This document shows, piece by piece, positions 15,551 to 26,529 of a stretch of DNA of 64,000 nucleotides; position 1 is the stretch's first letter; each line of letters starts with the position of its first letter. The stretch lies in NCBI GenBank assembly GCA_017871115.1, contig JAFCIZ010000007.1, positions 2,976,001 through 3,040,000 of the forward strand. The letters run 5' to 3'. Origin of the DNA: Cunninghamella blakesleeana (taxonomy: Eukaryota > Mucoromycota > Mucoromycetes > Mucorales > Cunninghamellaceae). The notes beneath the pieces were generated by a model. That model was not told the DNA's origin, did no database searches, and worked only from the letters and a program-made list of their open reading frames with translations. The translations under genes and the position numbers were made by a program.

Positions 15551-18258
15551 GAAATGGGAACCCTGTTGTCCGTGGTGAGTATAACTATCCCAATTATAAT
15601 GATCAAAATATAAATAATAATCCACAATTGAATAATTACAATTATTCTATAAACAGAGAAAAGGAAGAAAATAAAATTAATAATCAAAATATTGGAATAA
15701 ATAATATTAATGATATTAACAATAGTAACAGTAATGTTACACCTAATTCTAATATTACAAATGAAGAAGAATTGAATACTTACATAGGTGATATTAATAA
15801 AGATGCAAGAAACGTTCATATCGTACAAGGTGTTAAGGTGTGGAACAACGCTCCTTTAAAGAAAAGACGTATGATTATAGATGCTGGAGAAGGAACGGTT
15901 AATACCAAGGATAAAAATAAAAAAAAACGTGGCCCTGCTAGAAAGTTATCTGTTGATGTAGACGTTATAGATATATGGTCGGTGCTGAAACAGCAAAAAG
16001 GTGATGTAAGTGTTGCCCAATTACTAAAAACTAATAAAAAATTAGCCAAGGACGTGGTAGATGGTATTAGATTTTTGCATGGTCGTAAAAATAAAAATGA
16101 TACAACTACAATTCAAGTGAACCACGTTAGTAATGTCCAAGAGGAAGAAGAATCTTCAGAAAATGAATCCTTTTACATGAGTGATGCTGAATTTTCTGAA
16201 GTAGAATCTGAAGTTAATAGTACGTTAGAATCATTCGATGATGCGGAAGACGAATATTACAAAGCTGAAATTTCTTATGACACTAAAGAGTTACAAAATT
16301 CAAAACCATTTGTTGTTCCTGTTGAAATAAAAGGTGTTATGATTGATGCTGTAATAGACACTGGTGCTGCCATATCAGTAATAAGTAGTAACCTAGCAAG
16401 TAAAATGAAACTATATGTTAATGAAGGTATTGAATTATCTATTGAAAACATGAATGAAACTATGACACTACCTGGTGGTATATGCGAATCCGTTCCTGTT
16501 CGTGTTGGTGGATTATTAAGATCTGAAAATATGTTGATGCAGAAGAGAACTGATGATCTTCTTATACTTGGTATGCCATGGTTAAAACGTTATGAAGTAA
16601 TTCCAAACCCTGCGAAATTATCGATACAAGTTCCAATAAAAAAGAATGGCAAAGTTAATATGGTAATTCAAGGTAATGAGGTAAGTGAAGAATATAATGG
16701 TAATAGTGTATATCATCTAACAGTAAATAATGCAAAAGTGGTGAAGAATGATAATATTGGCCATAAATTATATTGGGGTGAAAATATAAATAAACAGACA
16801 ATAAAAGAACCAAAAGAATTTCAAGACAAAATAGATGGAGGTATAAAAAACTTGTTACAATTATATGAAGCAAAAATATTCGTGGAAAATGCTGGTCCAG
16901 GATTAGTATATGGTTTCAAACATAATATCAAAACAACAGTTGATAAACCTATCACAAGTAAACCGTATCGTATGACTTGGGAACAAGATCGTATTCTAAA
17001 AGAAACACTGCAAGATATGTTGGAGAAGAATATAATAAGACCATCGGATGGCGAATGGAGTGCACCCGTCATTTTTGTAAATAAAAAAACTGGTGATTTA
17101 AGGTTATGTCAAGATTTTAGGAAACTGAATCAAATCACTATTAAAGATTCCTATCCATTACCGCATATAGAAGATATTATTGACTCTATTGGTGATGCTA
17201 AGGTGTTTTCCACATTAGATGCTGCTAGTGGATTTTGGCAAGTTCCTATGGCTGAAGATTCCATTAAAAAGACTGGTTTTACGACTAAATATGGTACATA
17301 TGAGTTTCTAGTAATGCCGTTTGGTTTAACTAACGCACCTTCCACTTTCCAACGTGTTATGACTACTATATTGAATGATTTAATTGGTGTTTGTGTGTAC
17401 GTTTTTATTGATGATATTCTTATTTATTCTAAAAACATGGAAGAACATATCCTACACTTAACTGCTGTATTCGAACTATGTATAAAATACAATTTAAGGT
17501 TGAAGTTGTCCAAGTATGTATTTGGTCAAACTGAAGTGAGTTACTTGGGTCACCTAATTACGCAAGAAGGGTTAAAACCTAACGACTATAATGTTAATAA
17601 GATAATGAATTTAAAGAATCCAAAAAATAAAGATGAAGTTAGGTCATTGCTTGGTATGACAGGCTACTATAGAAGGTTTGTTCAAGATTATGCTAAACTC
17701 GTGTTGCCATTATCCAATTTGATAAAGAAAAACGTAAACTTTGAATGGAGTAATGATCAAGAATTAGTATTTAAAAGAATTAAAAATATACTTACAAGTT
17801 CACCGGTATTGTCTTTTCCTGATAAAGATCAAACACAAATACTGGCGACTGATGCAAGTAGTAAAGGATTAGGTGCTGTGTTGTCGCAATCTGCTGACGG
17901 AACAAAAAAGGGTGAATCTGTTATTTCCTATGCATCAAGAACGTTAAAAGCAGTTGAACAAAATTATTCTACTACACATTTGGAGGCTTTGGCAATAGTG
18001 TGGGCAGTTAACCATTACCGTCATTACCTGATAGGAAGAAGTTTTGTTCTATATACTGATCACGCTGCTCTTACTTATATTTTTAACAATCCTAAACCAG
18101 GTGCCAAACTTGCTAGATGGGCTGCTGCCCTAATGGAATATGATTATATTGTTAAGTATAGACCTGGAGCTAAAAATCCTGCTGATGCTCTATCGAGACT
18201 GTTGGATGATGCAGATTCTCTAGCCGTTTGTGTGGGTGAAGAAAAAGAATCGTTATAA
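15502..18258 (+). CDS. gypsy-2 protease / reverse transcriptase / RNase H
   Basis: Open in the -1 frame relative to gag. There is no early ATG that would make it an independent gene, so a Gag-Pol fusion is likely. Order: a low-complexity N-rich linker, an aspartic protease (AVIDTGAAISVIS, LGMPWL), reverse transcriptase (FVNKKTGDLRLCQDFRKLN, TLDAASGFWQ, FIDDILIYSK), and RNase H (ATDASSKGLGAVLSQ, TDHAALTYI). It ends with DALSRLLDDADSLAV and a short tail. Catalytic residues are all present. The integrase is not in this frame. Poly(A) starts directly after the stop. Confidence 0.93.
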   Translation, partial: EYEPKPRKPGKRSRTIGNGNPVVRGEYNYPNYNDQNINNNPQLNNYNYSINREKEENKINNQNIGINNINDINNSNSNVTPNSNITNEEELNTYIGDINKDARNVHIVQGVKVWNNAPLKKRRMIIDAGEGTVNTKDKNKKKRGPARKLSVDVDVIDIWSVLKQQKGDVSVAQLLKTNKKLAKDVVDGIRFLHGRKNKNDTTTIQVNHVSNVQEEEESSENESFYMSDAEFSEVESEVNSTLESFDDAEDEYYKAEISYDTKELQNSKPFVVPVEIKGVMIDAVIDTGAAISVISSNLASKMKLYVNEGIELSIENMNETMTLPGGICESVPVRVGGLLRSENMLMQKRTDDLLILGMPWLKRYEVIPNPAKLSIQVPIKKNGKVNMVIQGNEVSEEYNGNSVYHLTVNNAKVVKNDNIGHKLYWGENINKQTIKEPKEFQDKIDGGIKNLLQLYEAKIFVENAGPGLVYGFKHNIKTTVDKPITSKPYRMTWEQDRILKETLQDMLEKNIIRPSDGEWSAPVIFVNKKTGDLRLCQDFRKLNQITIKDSYPLPHIEDIIDSIGDAKVFSTLDAASGFWQVPMAEDSIKKTGFTTKYGTYEFLVMPFGLTNAPSTFQRVMTTILNDLIGVCVYVFIDDILIYSKNMEEHILHLTAVFELCIKYNLRLKLSKYVFGQTEVSYLGHLITQEGLKPNDYNVNKIMNLKNPKNKDEVRSLLGMTGYYRRFVQDYAKLVLPLSNLIKKNVNFEWSNDQELVFKRIKNILTSSPVLSFPDKDQTQILATDASSKGLGAVLSQSADGTKKGESVISYASRTLKAVEQNYSTTHLEALAIVWAVNHYRHYLIGRSFVLYTDHAALTYIFNNPKPGAKLARWAAALMEYDYIVKYRPGAKNPADALSRLLDDADSLAVCVGEEKESL
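15529..15535 (+). promoter_or_regulatory. -1 ribosomal frameshift heptamer (gypsy-2 gag/pol)
   Basis: In the gag frame the codons are CAG GGA AAA GGT, so the site is G GGA AAA, a canonical X XXY YYZ heptamer. Slipping -1 enters the frame that is open from 15502 to 18258. It is the best such heptamer I saw in the 49-bp overlap. Confidence 0.65.
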
Positions 18259-18730
18259 AAAAAAAAAAAAAAAACAAAAAAAAAAAAAAAAAAAAAAAAA
18301 AAACGTTTCAAGTGGTGGAAAAAAAAAAATCATTTAGTCTACTTTTCTATATTTTTTAAACTCCTTTACCTTTTTGGATATTTATTTTCCTTTTTATCAT
18401 TTTTAAGTTTATTTTACATATTTTATATTTTTATTTTATTTCCTTTTTACTTCTTTTATTGAACTCTTATTATTTTTTTACAATTATACCTTGTTTTTAT
18501 TATCTATACATTATTTTACTAATGTTACCATTTATTAATATTACTCTGACCGAATACAACCAATCAAGAAACAACGTTATTAAATTCACCTTTATGCACA
18601 ACTTCACATAGATTATCAAAAATAAAGTAGAAGAGTGAAAGGAACCGAGACATAATAGTAATCAAGCAACAACTATATTAACACGGAAACAGTCAGATCC
18701 TTTGGTAGACCGGCAACAAGTGTTGGAAAG
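18259..18730 (+). other. Spacer between RNase H and integrase of gypsy-2
   Basis: 472 bp. It starts with a long A-run interrupted by CAAAA and ACG, followed by T-rich sequence and then about 130 bp of mixed composition. The integrase frame is open from 18662 but without an ATG until 18731. No good donor/acceptor pair was found that would fuse RNase H to integrase. Confidence 0.65.
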
Positions 18731-20082
18731 ATGGAAATCGCCAGATATATAGCAATATCAAATTACCTAGCTAATGGAGCTTATCCTCTAAATTGTAACG
18801 ATAAAAGAGAAAAGCGTAAAATAAGGGATATGTCTAAAAGATACGTTAGTGTAACTGGAAGACTATTTGTCAAATCTAAAGATAACCATCCATTGCAGGA
18901 AGTATTACATGAAGCCAACGCTGAAGATATTATAAAAAAGGTACATAACGAAGGACACTTTGGTATAACAAATACATGGCGAAAGTTGAGGTTGGGATTC
19001 GACGGATACCAACTATATGAAAAAGTAAAATTCATAGTAAAGACGTGTAGAATTTGTCAGTTGAGGGATAGAAGAAGGCACATTCGTCAAGAACCTTCTC
19101 GCCCCATTGAAACGCCTTTGCATCCTTTTTATATGGTAGGTGTTGACGCTGTGGGTCCAGTAGTAGAATCAAATTTGGGTAATAAATATATACTAGTGGG
19201 AATAGACTATTTAACCCGTTGGCCAGTTGCTGCTGCCGTACCTGATATCAATGAATCTAGTACCTGCGATTTTCTCTTCGAATGTATAGTTAAAGATTTT
19301 GGTGTACCTAATTATATTCTAACGGACAGAGGTTCGAATTTTACATCAACGTATATCGATCAGTTTTTAAAAAGGATCGGTTGCCGTCATATTACAACAA
19401 CTGCTCACCGTCCGCAAACAAATGGATTAGTTGAACGAATGAATCAAACTATTGTGAATGTACTAGCTAAATTAATTAACGATAGTAATGATACAAAAAT
19501 ATGGGACACAAAGTTATCAGATGCTGTTCTAGCTATCAGAACAATGCCAAACGACACTACCAATCTTACTCCTTCAATGTTGTTGTACGGATACAATATG
19601 CGTACTCCTGCCGTGTGGAAGTCACCTCGTGAAGATTTCGTAGAAGGTAATTATCAAGACAGAGTCGACGAAAGAGTGAAGGAAATAGAAGGTATAATGA
19701 AAGACTTGAAAGTGGAAGCTAAACGGGTCTCAGATGCAAAAAAGAAGAAAATGGCAATACGTTATGATCAGCAAGTCGTGAAGAAACAATTTAAAGTACA
19801 GGACAAAGTACTCCTGATAGATAAATATAAGGATGATAAGTTCGGAAACAGGTGGATAGGTCCATTTATAGTAGTCAAATGTTATGGTAATGGTGTTTAT
19901 AAATTAGTTGGTCCGGGTGGAAAAAGAATAGAAAAAGGAATCCATGGTGATAATCTTAAGCTGTATTATGAAAATAAGAAAATTATGATACCTCAAGTAC
20001 GTACCGCTGGCGACAAACTAGAAGAATATATTGAACATCAAAGTTTGCGTGATGAAGAAGACTATCTTAAGTTACTGGAACA

Positions 20083-20086
<4 letters not shown>
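18731..20086 (+). CDS. gypsy-2 integrase (separate ORF)
   Basis: 451 residues from the first ATG. H2C2 zinc-binding domain: VHNEGHFGITNTWRKL..., then CRICQ. Core: VGVDAVGPV (D), LTDRGSNFTS (D), NGLVERMNQTI (E). A clear GPY/F module follows (WIGPFIVVKCYGNGVYKL), and there is no chromodomain. The tail is charged. It inserts the element cDNA. Integration beside tRNA-Leu suggests interaction with the Pol III machinery (inference). The ORF stands apart from pol, like the gypsy-1 integrase. Confidence 0.93.
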
Positions 20087-20120
<34 letters not shown>

Positions 20121-20159
20121 TTTTGTCTGATTTATTAAACTATATAGTTTAATTTAAGT

Positions 20160-20168
20160 GGGGGGGAA
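20160..20168 (+). other. gypsy-2 polypurine tract
   Basis: GGGGGGGAA, within AAGTGGGGGGGAAC, ends one base before the 3' LTR. This is the expected primer for plus-strand synthesis. A long A/T homopolymer run lies between the integrase stop and this tract. Confidence 0.8.
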
Positions 20169-20169
20169 C

Positions 20170-20748
20170 TGAGAGGGCGCCAGTGCGTCTTTGAAGTCGC
20201 TCCGTCTTGAACTTTTCTTTTTTATTTAAATTATTTTATATTTTTATATATTATTTTTGTTAATTTATTTATTTTACTATTTCTATTACATGTTATATTA
20301 TTTTTATTTATTATTTTATTATTATTTTATTATTTTTATTATTATCTTTTTATTTATTTTTTATTTTATTTTTAAACTTTATTATATTTTAAATCCCGAT
20401 AGAAATATGCAACCATAAAATCAGAATTTCATTATAATAATAAAACTATACTTTTTTTAGCGTATTAGTCACTCGATTTGGTTTTTTAGTTTTAGTTTTT
20501 TATTTCTTTTAGTTGAAGTATTTTTTTGAAGATTGAATTATTTTTTGTTTTTCTTATTTTATTTTAGTTAGTTATTTCGTGTTAATTATTTTTAACTTTT
20601 ATTGTTCATTTTTTTTGTTTTATTTATTTTTTTTATTTTATTCTGATATTGTTTAATTCGAATTCCCCTATCGAATTAAACACTAGCAAACTCTGATACA
20701 TACAACTCTTGAACCTAGCCACTTCAAGTTGAAGCACCATCCGTATCA
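20170..20748 (+). repeat. gypsy-2 3' LTR
   Basis: 579 bp, apparently identical to 13561-14139, and followed by the duplicated GGAG. Confidence 0.92.
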
Positions 20749-21457
20749 GGAGTTAGTGTTCATCTGGTGCTATTTGAAATATTATTTAATAAATTTAACT
20801 AGTTTCATGCGTAGGAAGAACTAGAATGGTATTTTTTTTTTATAAATTTTAATACAATGCATATTAAATAAATATATTAAAAAATGAAATATATTACTTC
20901 ATGTTTTAATTTTTATAGAAAAAAGAATTTATGATCATTATTTTTTTTTCAGGATATCCGGAGTCTTAAATTTGGTTTTGGAATAAAAAAATTCATGCAG
21001 AATAATCAATTATTTATTATGAAAGTAATTTATTTTTTTATATGAAACTATCAAAAAAATATACAGTAATTAGTTAAGTAAAATTTCAAAGTTATATTTG
21101 GCTATATATTGTTTTTAAATACTATTACAGGGTGAATTTTATATTAATATCATTATGTATTGAAAGGCATTACATATAAATATATGCATACAGTTGGGTC
21201 CATGATTTTTTTAAAAATGTAAAAATAAAATAATAGAGGTTTTCGTTTTGAATATCCTATAGTCGTTTGTTTGTAATTGTTTTACTAGTATACACATATA
21301 TATTTTTTCTTGGAGTAATAAAAAATTGAATGTTTTTAAACCCAGATTTTTTTTAAAATTTTATGGTGCCCTTTTTTTTTTTCAATCCCTCTTCTTTTTT
21401 CCTTCCCTTTCGCTTCATCTCTTAAATCTCTATTCATTATAATTCTTTTAATATAGT
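20749..21457. other. Intergenic region before USO1
   Basis: 709 bp. It begins with the GGAG target duplication and is the former upstream flank of the tRNA-Leu gene. It is AT-rich without an ORF. A pyrimidine-rich stretch (21369-21433, C/T blocks such as CCCTTTCGC) shortly before the USO1 ATG is a plausible transcription start region. Confidence 0.5.
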
Positions 21458-23396
21458 ATGGATTTTTTCAGTCGAGGATACAGTGCTCTTCGCGGAGATA
21501 AAGGACAGCCTCAAACGGCAGATGAAACCATTGAGAGACTAGCAGATTGTCTTGAAACAGCAACTTTACTTGAAGATAGGCGTGCAGCTGTATTAAGTCT
21601 TAAAGGTCTTGTTAGAGATTGGCCAGAAGTAATAAAAATAATATAAAGAACAATATTAAGAAGTTATAATTTTCAATAATAGCGTCTATTAGTTTATTTA
21701 TTTATTATCATTTATTAATTATTATTAGAAAGTTGGTGATAAGGGTTTATCTTCTATGATAAAAGTATTAAATTCTGATTTTCGAGATTTGGATATTATA
21801 AAATCACTTTTGGAAATATTAATAACAATATGTTCAACAAACAGTAAGGTATTTGTCAATTGTATATACGCCAATAAATTTGCATATGTAATAAATAATC
21901 TTTTATTGACAAAACACGAATATATATATATATATATATTAAATAGGATGCAGATTCGGAATATGGGTATCGGTTTACAGATCAGCTTATTGAGGTAGTA
22001 ATAATGATATAATAATAATGATAATAATAGTGATAAGAAAACGAGTAATAGTAGTAATATATCATTAACATAATAACATGATAATTTATTGATGTATATA
22101 TTATTTTTTTATATATGATTTTATATATAGAATCCAAATAGTGTAACAGTATTACTTGATATTCTTGAAGAGTATGATTTTTACCTTCGATTCAATACTA
22201 TTAAGTTATTATCTATAATATTATCCAACCGTATGCAACGTATTCAAGATTGTATTCTTACTAGTCCAATGGGTATAACTAGACTTGTTGATTTATTAGA
22301 TGATAAGCGTGAAATCATTAGAAATGGTAAAGGCGATCTTTTAAAAAAATATAAATGAATATAATAATAATATGTAAATAATTAATTTTCAACATGTTTA
22401 TTTTTTTTAGAGGGTTTATTATTACTTATTACGTTAACTAAATCAAATGCTGAGATACAAAAACTTGTAACATTCCAAGCTACCTTTGAAAAATTATTAA
22501 CCATCATTGAAGAACAAGAAGGAATTTCCGGTGATATCGTTGTTCAAGATAGTTTAATTTTAATGCAAAATTTATTAAGATATAATGTATCAGATCAGGT
22601 AATTAAAATATTAAAAAATAATAAAAGAAAATATAATCATTTTAAAGAAAAAGGTGTGTATTTATTAGAAATGATACTGATTTATATATATACATATACA
22701 TATGGTAACTTGTGAATAGGTGTATTTTCGTGAAACAAGCTGTATCCAACAGATTCCTGGATTACTTGGTTTTGTTGGTGATAGTGAAGCCGATCATATC
22801 CCATATTCTATTGAAGATTGGCCACCTCAAAAAGTGTCCAATACAGTAGCCGTATTACAATTGATTCGTATTCTTACAGAGCCAGATGGTGCCAATACAC
22901 CTATCAATCAAAAAGTGATGGTACAAAGTGGTATTTTACTTCCTATTATTCAACTTGGTATTTGTTCTAATTCACCTTCTATTGTTCGTACAGAAGCTCT
23001 ATATGCCATTGCTTATGTTGTTCGCAATAATATTGAAAATCAAGATAAATTTACAAAGACAGTAGTTGCTAGCCCTCCTGCTTTGGTTGATGGCCAAGTG
23101 GATCCAAATGCTGTACCAAGCTTACCTCGCCCTGCTATGGTATCATTAATTGCTATTGCTGTTCATTCAGATATTGGCACTCAATATAGTTATTCTAGTC
23201 GTGCCGCTGCTGCTTTTTCTGTTTTCTCATGTGTAGATGAAAATAGTGATACTCAGCTTGTTATTGCATCCATGATGAAACAACCTCCTCTTGATAATGA
23301 AAATACTCAATTTACTGGTAATATTGATATTATTATAAATATTATATATGTATATTTAAAAAAAAATATTTATTTACTTATGACTTTTATTGATCC

Positions 23397-23432
<36 letters not shown>

Positions 23433-25270
23433 ATGTGTGCATATATTTAAAATAGATAAACCTTATTCTGCTGGATCATTACTTTTAGAAACTATTGAAA
23501 ATTGGGAACTATCTATACATGATCCTTATAAATTATGGTTTGCATGTGCTATTTTATCACACATCATTAAGGATAATGAGCAGGCTAAAAAAGTGGCTGG
23601 AAGTATTCAATTTGGTGAAGAGGATCATGGTAAAATTAAAAAAAAACAGAAAGGAATAAGAAGAATAAAAAGAGATGATTTTAATTTAAATATATGTGTA
23701 TATATATTACTCTATAGGGGAAGAGCCAGTACCATTGTTACATCATATTGTTGCACAACTGCTTTTATCAACAAAGAATTCAGCAACAAACCCACGGATA
23801 CCCATTGCTTATCTTTGCTTACTTTGCATTTGGCTTTACGATAGCCCTGAATCAATTAGTTTATTTTTATCTGAAAGCACACATGTTCAATTTGTAAGTA
23901 TTAAAAAGAAAGGATTATATACTACATATATTTTCATAAGTCATTTTAATTATTTTAAAAAACATATGTGTGTAGTTAATCCAAGAAGTTCAATCCACTA
24001 TGAATGATCCTACTGTACAAGGTTTAACATCGTTTTTACTTGGAATTACCTATGAATTTAATAATGATCCAAATACTCCAATTACTAGGTATGTTATCAT
24101 ACTAATAAATGTATAGTTACAATTTTATAAATATTTATAAATTATTTACTCATGATTATAATGCAACTATTTTTTTTTTTAATATAGAGATAAGCTTCAT
24201 TCTATTTTATCTAGTCGTGTAGATATATTCAGTAGCCATATTGTGCGTCTTCGGGATAATCCAGCTGTTAAAAATGCAACACAGTATCTTGAAATATCAG
24301 CTGAAGAAGAATCTCTTGCGTCAACTACAAAAGGCTTACCATCTTTACTTCTTGATATTACTTTTGTGGACTTTTTCAAAGATGTTTATGGTAATTACAT
24401 ACATGTACATATACAAACGTGTATATTAAAAAAAATGAATAGTTATTTAATCATTGTATTATTATTATAATTATTATTGTTATTGTTATTTTATTAAATC
24501 TAGAAACAACGCAAAGAGCAATGAAGAAAAAACCATCCAGTTTTAAACCCAAAGAAGTTCCAGGTATTATTATAGATATATAGTCTTTGTTACTATTATT
24601 ATTATTATTATTTTAAAAAAAAACGAAATATAAAAAGATAATAGTTACTAGTTTTTGCTTACTATAATTATTATTCAATTTTTTTTCCTTTTTTTTAATC
24701 GAACATAGTTACCATTGAAAATCAAGGATCTGAAGAAATACTCTCTTATAAATCAACTATAAGCAGTCAATCTAATACAATTGAAAGTCTGGAAAAAAAG
24801 ATAGCCGCGTTAGAATTACAATTAGGGTCTTCTGTAAGTATAAATATATAATGATATTGATGATAGTAAAAGTCTGATATATATATAAATACATTTAATA
24901 GAATCTGTCTGAAGAAGTATCGTCTTTTGCGGCCTTAAAATTCGAACTGGAACAAGAAAAGAAAAAAAATGAAGAATTATCTATTGCTCTTGCTAATGAA
25001 AGAAATAAATATAATACTCTAGAAAGGGAACAAGAAGATTTACTTGTGTTAATGAGTAAGTTGTAATTATAATAATTAAGATATTTTTTTTTAAAGCTAT
25101 TGATAAATGTAAATTAACTGACCATTTTATATATATATATATTTTAAAATTTCTTTTTATTATTAGATGATCAAGATTTTAATATAAAAAGATATAAGGC
25201 TAGATTACGACAACTTGGTGATCAAGTATCTGATGATGACGACGATGAGGATGGTGATGTTGAAAATTAG
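21458..25270 (+). CDS. USO1: USO1/p115 vesicle tethering factor (14 exons)
   Basis: Exons: 21458-21628, 21729-21848, 21947-21994, 22131-22326, 22411-22598, 22720-23317, 23456-23629, 23718-23893, 23976-24088, 24188-24390, 24504-24563, 24709-24833, 24902-25055, 25167-25270. They sum to 810 codons in frame (809 residues). The start MDFFSRGYSALRG with TIERLADCLETATLLEDRRAAVLSLKGL is the p115/Uso1 head. Armadillo-like repeats extend to about residue 660. A short coiled coil (690-775) follows, then an acidic tail SDDDDDEDGDVEN. It tethers ER-derived vesicles at the Golgi with Rab1/Ypt1 and SNAREs (known for the family). The coiled coil is much shorter than in budding-yeast Uso1, and the overall length is closer to animal p115. 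Confidence 0.93.
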
Positions 25271-25374
25271 TATTTTTTTTAATTTAATTTATAATTATTA
25301 TTAATAAATATGGTATGATTTTAATAAATTATGATATTCATCATGTAAAATGTACAATATATCTATCTAGGTAT

Positions 25375-26162
25375 TTATATTTCATAATTCCTAAATTTTG
25401 CATAATTATCATTGTTGTTGTTCCAAAAAGAGGCTTTTTTGATTTGAACTTTGGGAAGATTATCACTTGGTTGAGGTTTCACTGATTTTATATCTTGATT
25501 TGAAGAAGATTGAGAAGTTTCTGTTAATGTAAGTTGTGAAGGAAGTGCTTGCCAGTGAATCGTCTATATAAACAAATATATATATATATTAAACAAGGAT
25601 TTATAATTTTCATTTTTTTAATGATTGATGATAATCTATTTTTTTTTTTTTACCTGAGCATGGCTACTTAATTGAGCATAATCTTGAAAAGGAATATGTA
25701 GACCGCTCTGTCTCCATCTATCATATAAAGATCTTTTCTGTGGATTGCCTACAATATCATACGCTTCTTTAATCTGGAGATATTGATCATCTAATAGTAA
25801 TATTAATATTTATTTATATATTATTAATATTGTTCACCCTTATAAACTTTTCCCACGCGATATCCTTTGATTATTTCGATTTTATATATTAAACTATTAC
25901 CTCCTTTTTGATTTTTATCAGGATGATGAATTAATATCAGCCTTTTATATTCTTCTTTGATTTGTTCACTCTATTTAATTTTTTTTTACCAAGTATTTAT
26001 AATTAATACACATAGTTTGGTATAAGGTGAATGTCAGAACAATTATTATGCAAAAAAATAAAAAACAAAAAATTTGGGCAGCTTTACCGTACTTGATTCA
26101 ACACATCCTAATATACTATAATAATCTTTATCTTCTTTTTTTGCTTCAAATATACTTTGCAT
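25375..26162 (-). CDS. DNAJC12-like J-domain protein (4 exons)
   Basis: Exons in transcript order: 26162-26088, 25970-25901, 25790-25654, 25563-25375 (156 residues). The start MQSIFEAKKEDKDYYSILGC matches the family start; an upstream in-frame ATG exists but is less like it. J domain at residues 14-80, with HPD at 41-43 (IHHPDKNQ). Then YDRWRQSGLHIPFQDY and the extreme C-terminus KFRNYEI, which I recall as also the last residues of animal DNAJC12. It is an HSP70 co-chaperone. Its 3' end is 104 bp from the convergent USO1, and it shares a 234-bp upstream region with the divergent CYM1. Confidence 0.85.
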
Positions 26163-26396
26163 TTGTTTAAATTCAATTTTTCTATGTTTTATGTAATTAT
26201 GATTTTGAAAGGGAAAAAGGAAAGTAGAAGGAGAAAAAAAAAAGTAAACCCATTTCAAGTTGAAAAATATGGCGGAATTTTAAAATTTAATTTTCCAGCC
26301 GATTTTTTAGTACCAAAAAAAAAATCTTTTTTTTTTACTTCTTTCTTGTGTTTACATAAATTATTAAATAATTTATTTTATATATTCAAATTTTTA

Positions 26397-26497
26397 ATGA
26401 CTAGCCGACTTTTTAACACTTCACCTTTATTTAATAGGGTTAAAGGCGCTGCGGTTAGAAAATACACTAGTAAAGGTAAATAATAATCAATGGTAGC

Positions 26498-26529
<32 letters not shown>

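Larger units (their letters stand above)
13561..20748 (+). mobile_element. gypsy-2: intact Ty3/gypsy-type LTR retrotransposon beside tRNA-Leu
   Basis: 7188 bp, flanked by a 4-bp duplication GGAG (13557-13560 and 20749-20752). Both LTRs are 579 bp and look identical, and all ORFs are open, so it is probably young and possibly active. Order: LTR, PBS, gag with a zinc knuckle, -1 frameshift, pro-RT-RNase H, spacer, separate integrase, polypurine tract, LTR. Its left edge is 10 bp upstream of the mature 5' end of the divergently oriented tRNA gene. That is where Ty3 of yeast integrates. Confidence 0.92.

Noticed and set aside
15212..15828. Minus-strand open frames opposite gypsy-2 gag and pol
   Set aside because: They are antisense to a clear Gag/Pol reading frame and contain no recognisable domain.
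18259..18303. Poly(A) run after gypsy-2 RNase H as a retroposed mRNA tail
   Set aside because: No target duplication surrounds it and integrase follows in the same element.
19328..19350. GGTTCGAATT motif suggesting a tRNA T arm
   Set aside because: It lies within the integrase frame (TDRGSNF) and no cloverleaf can be formed.
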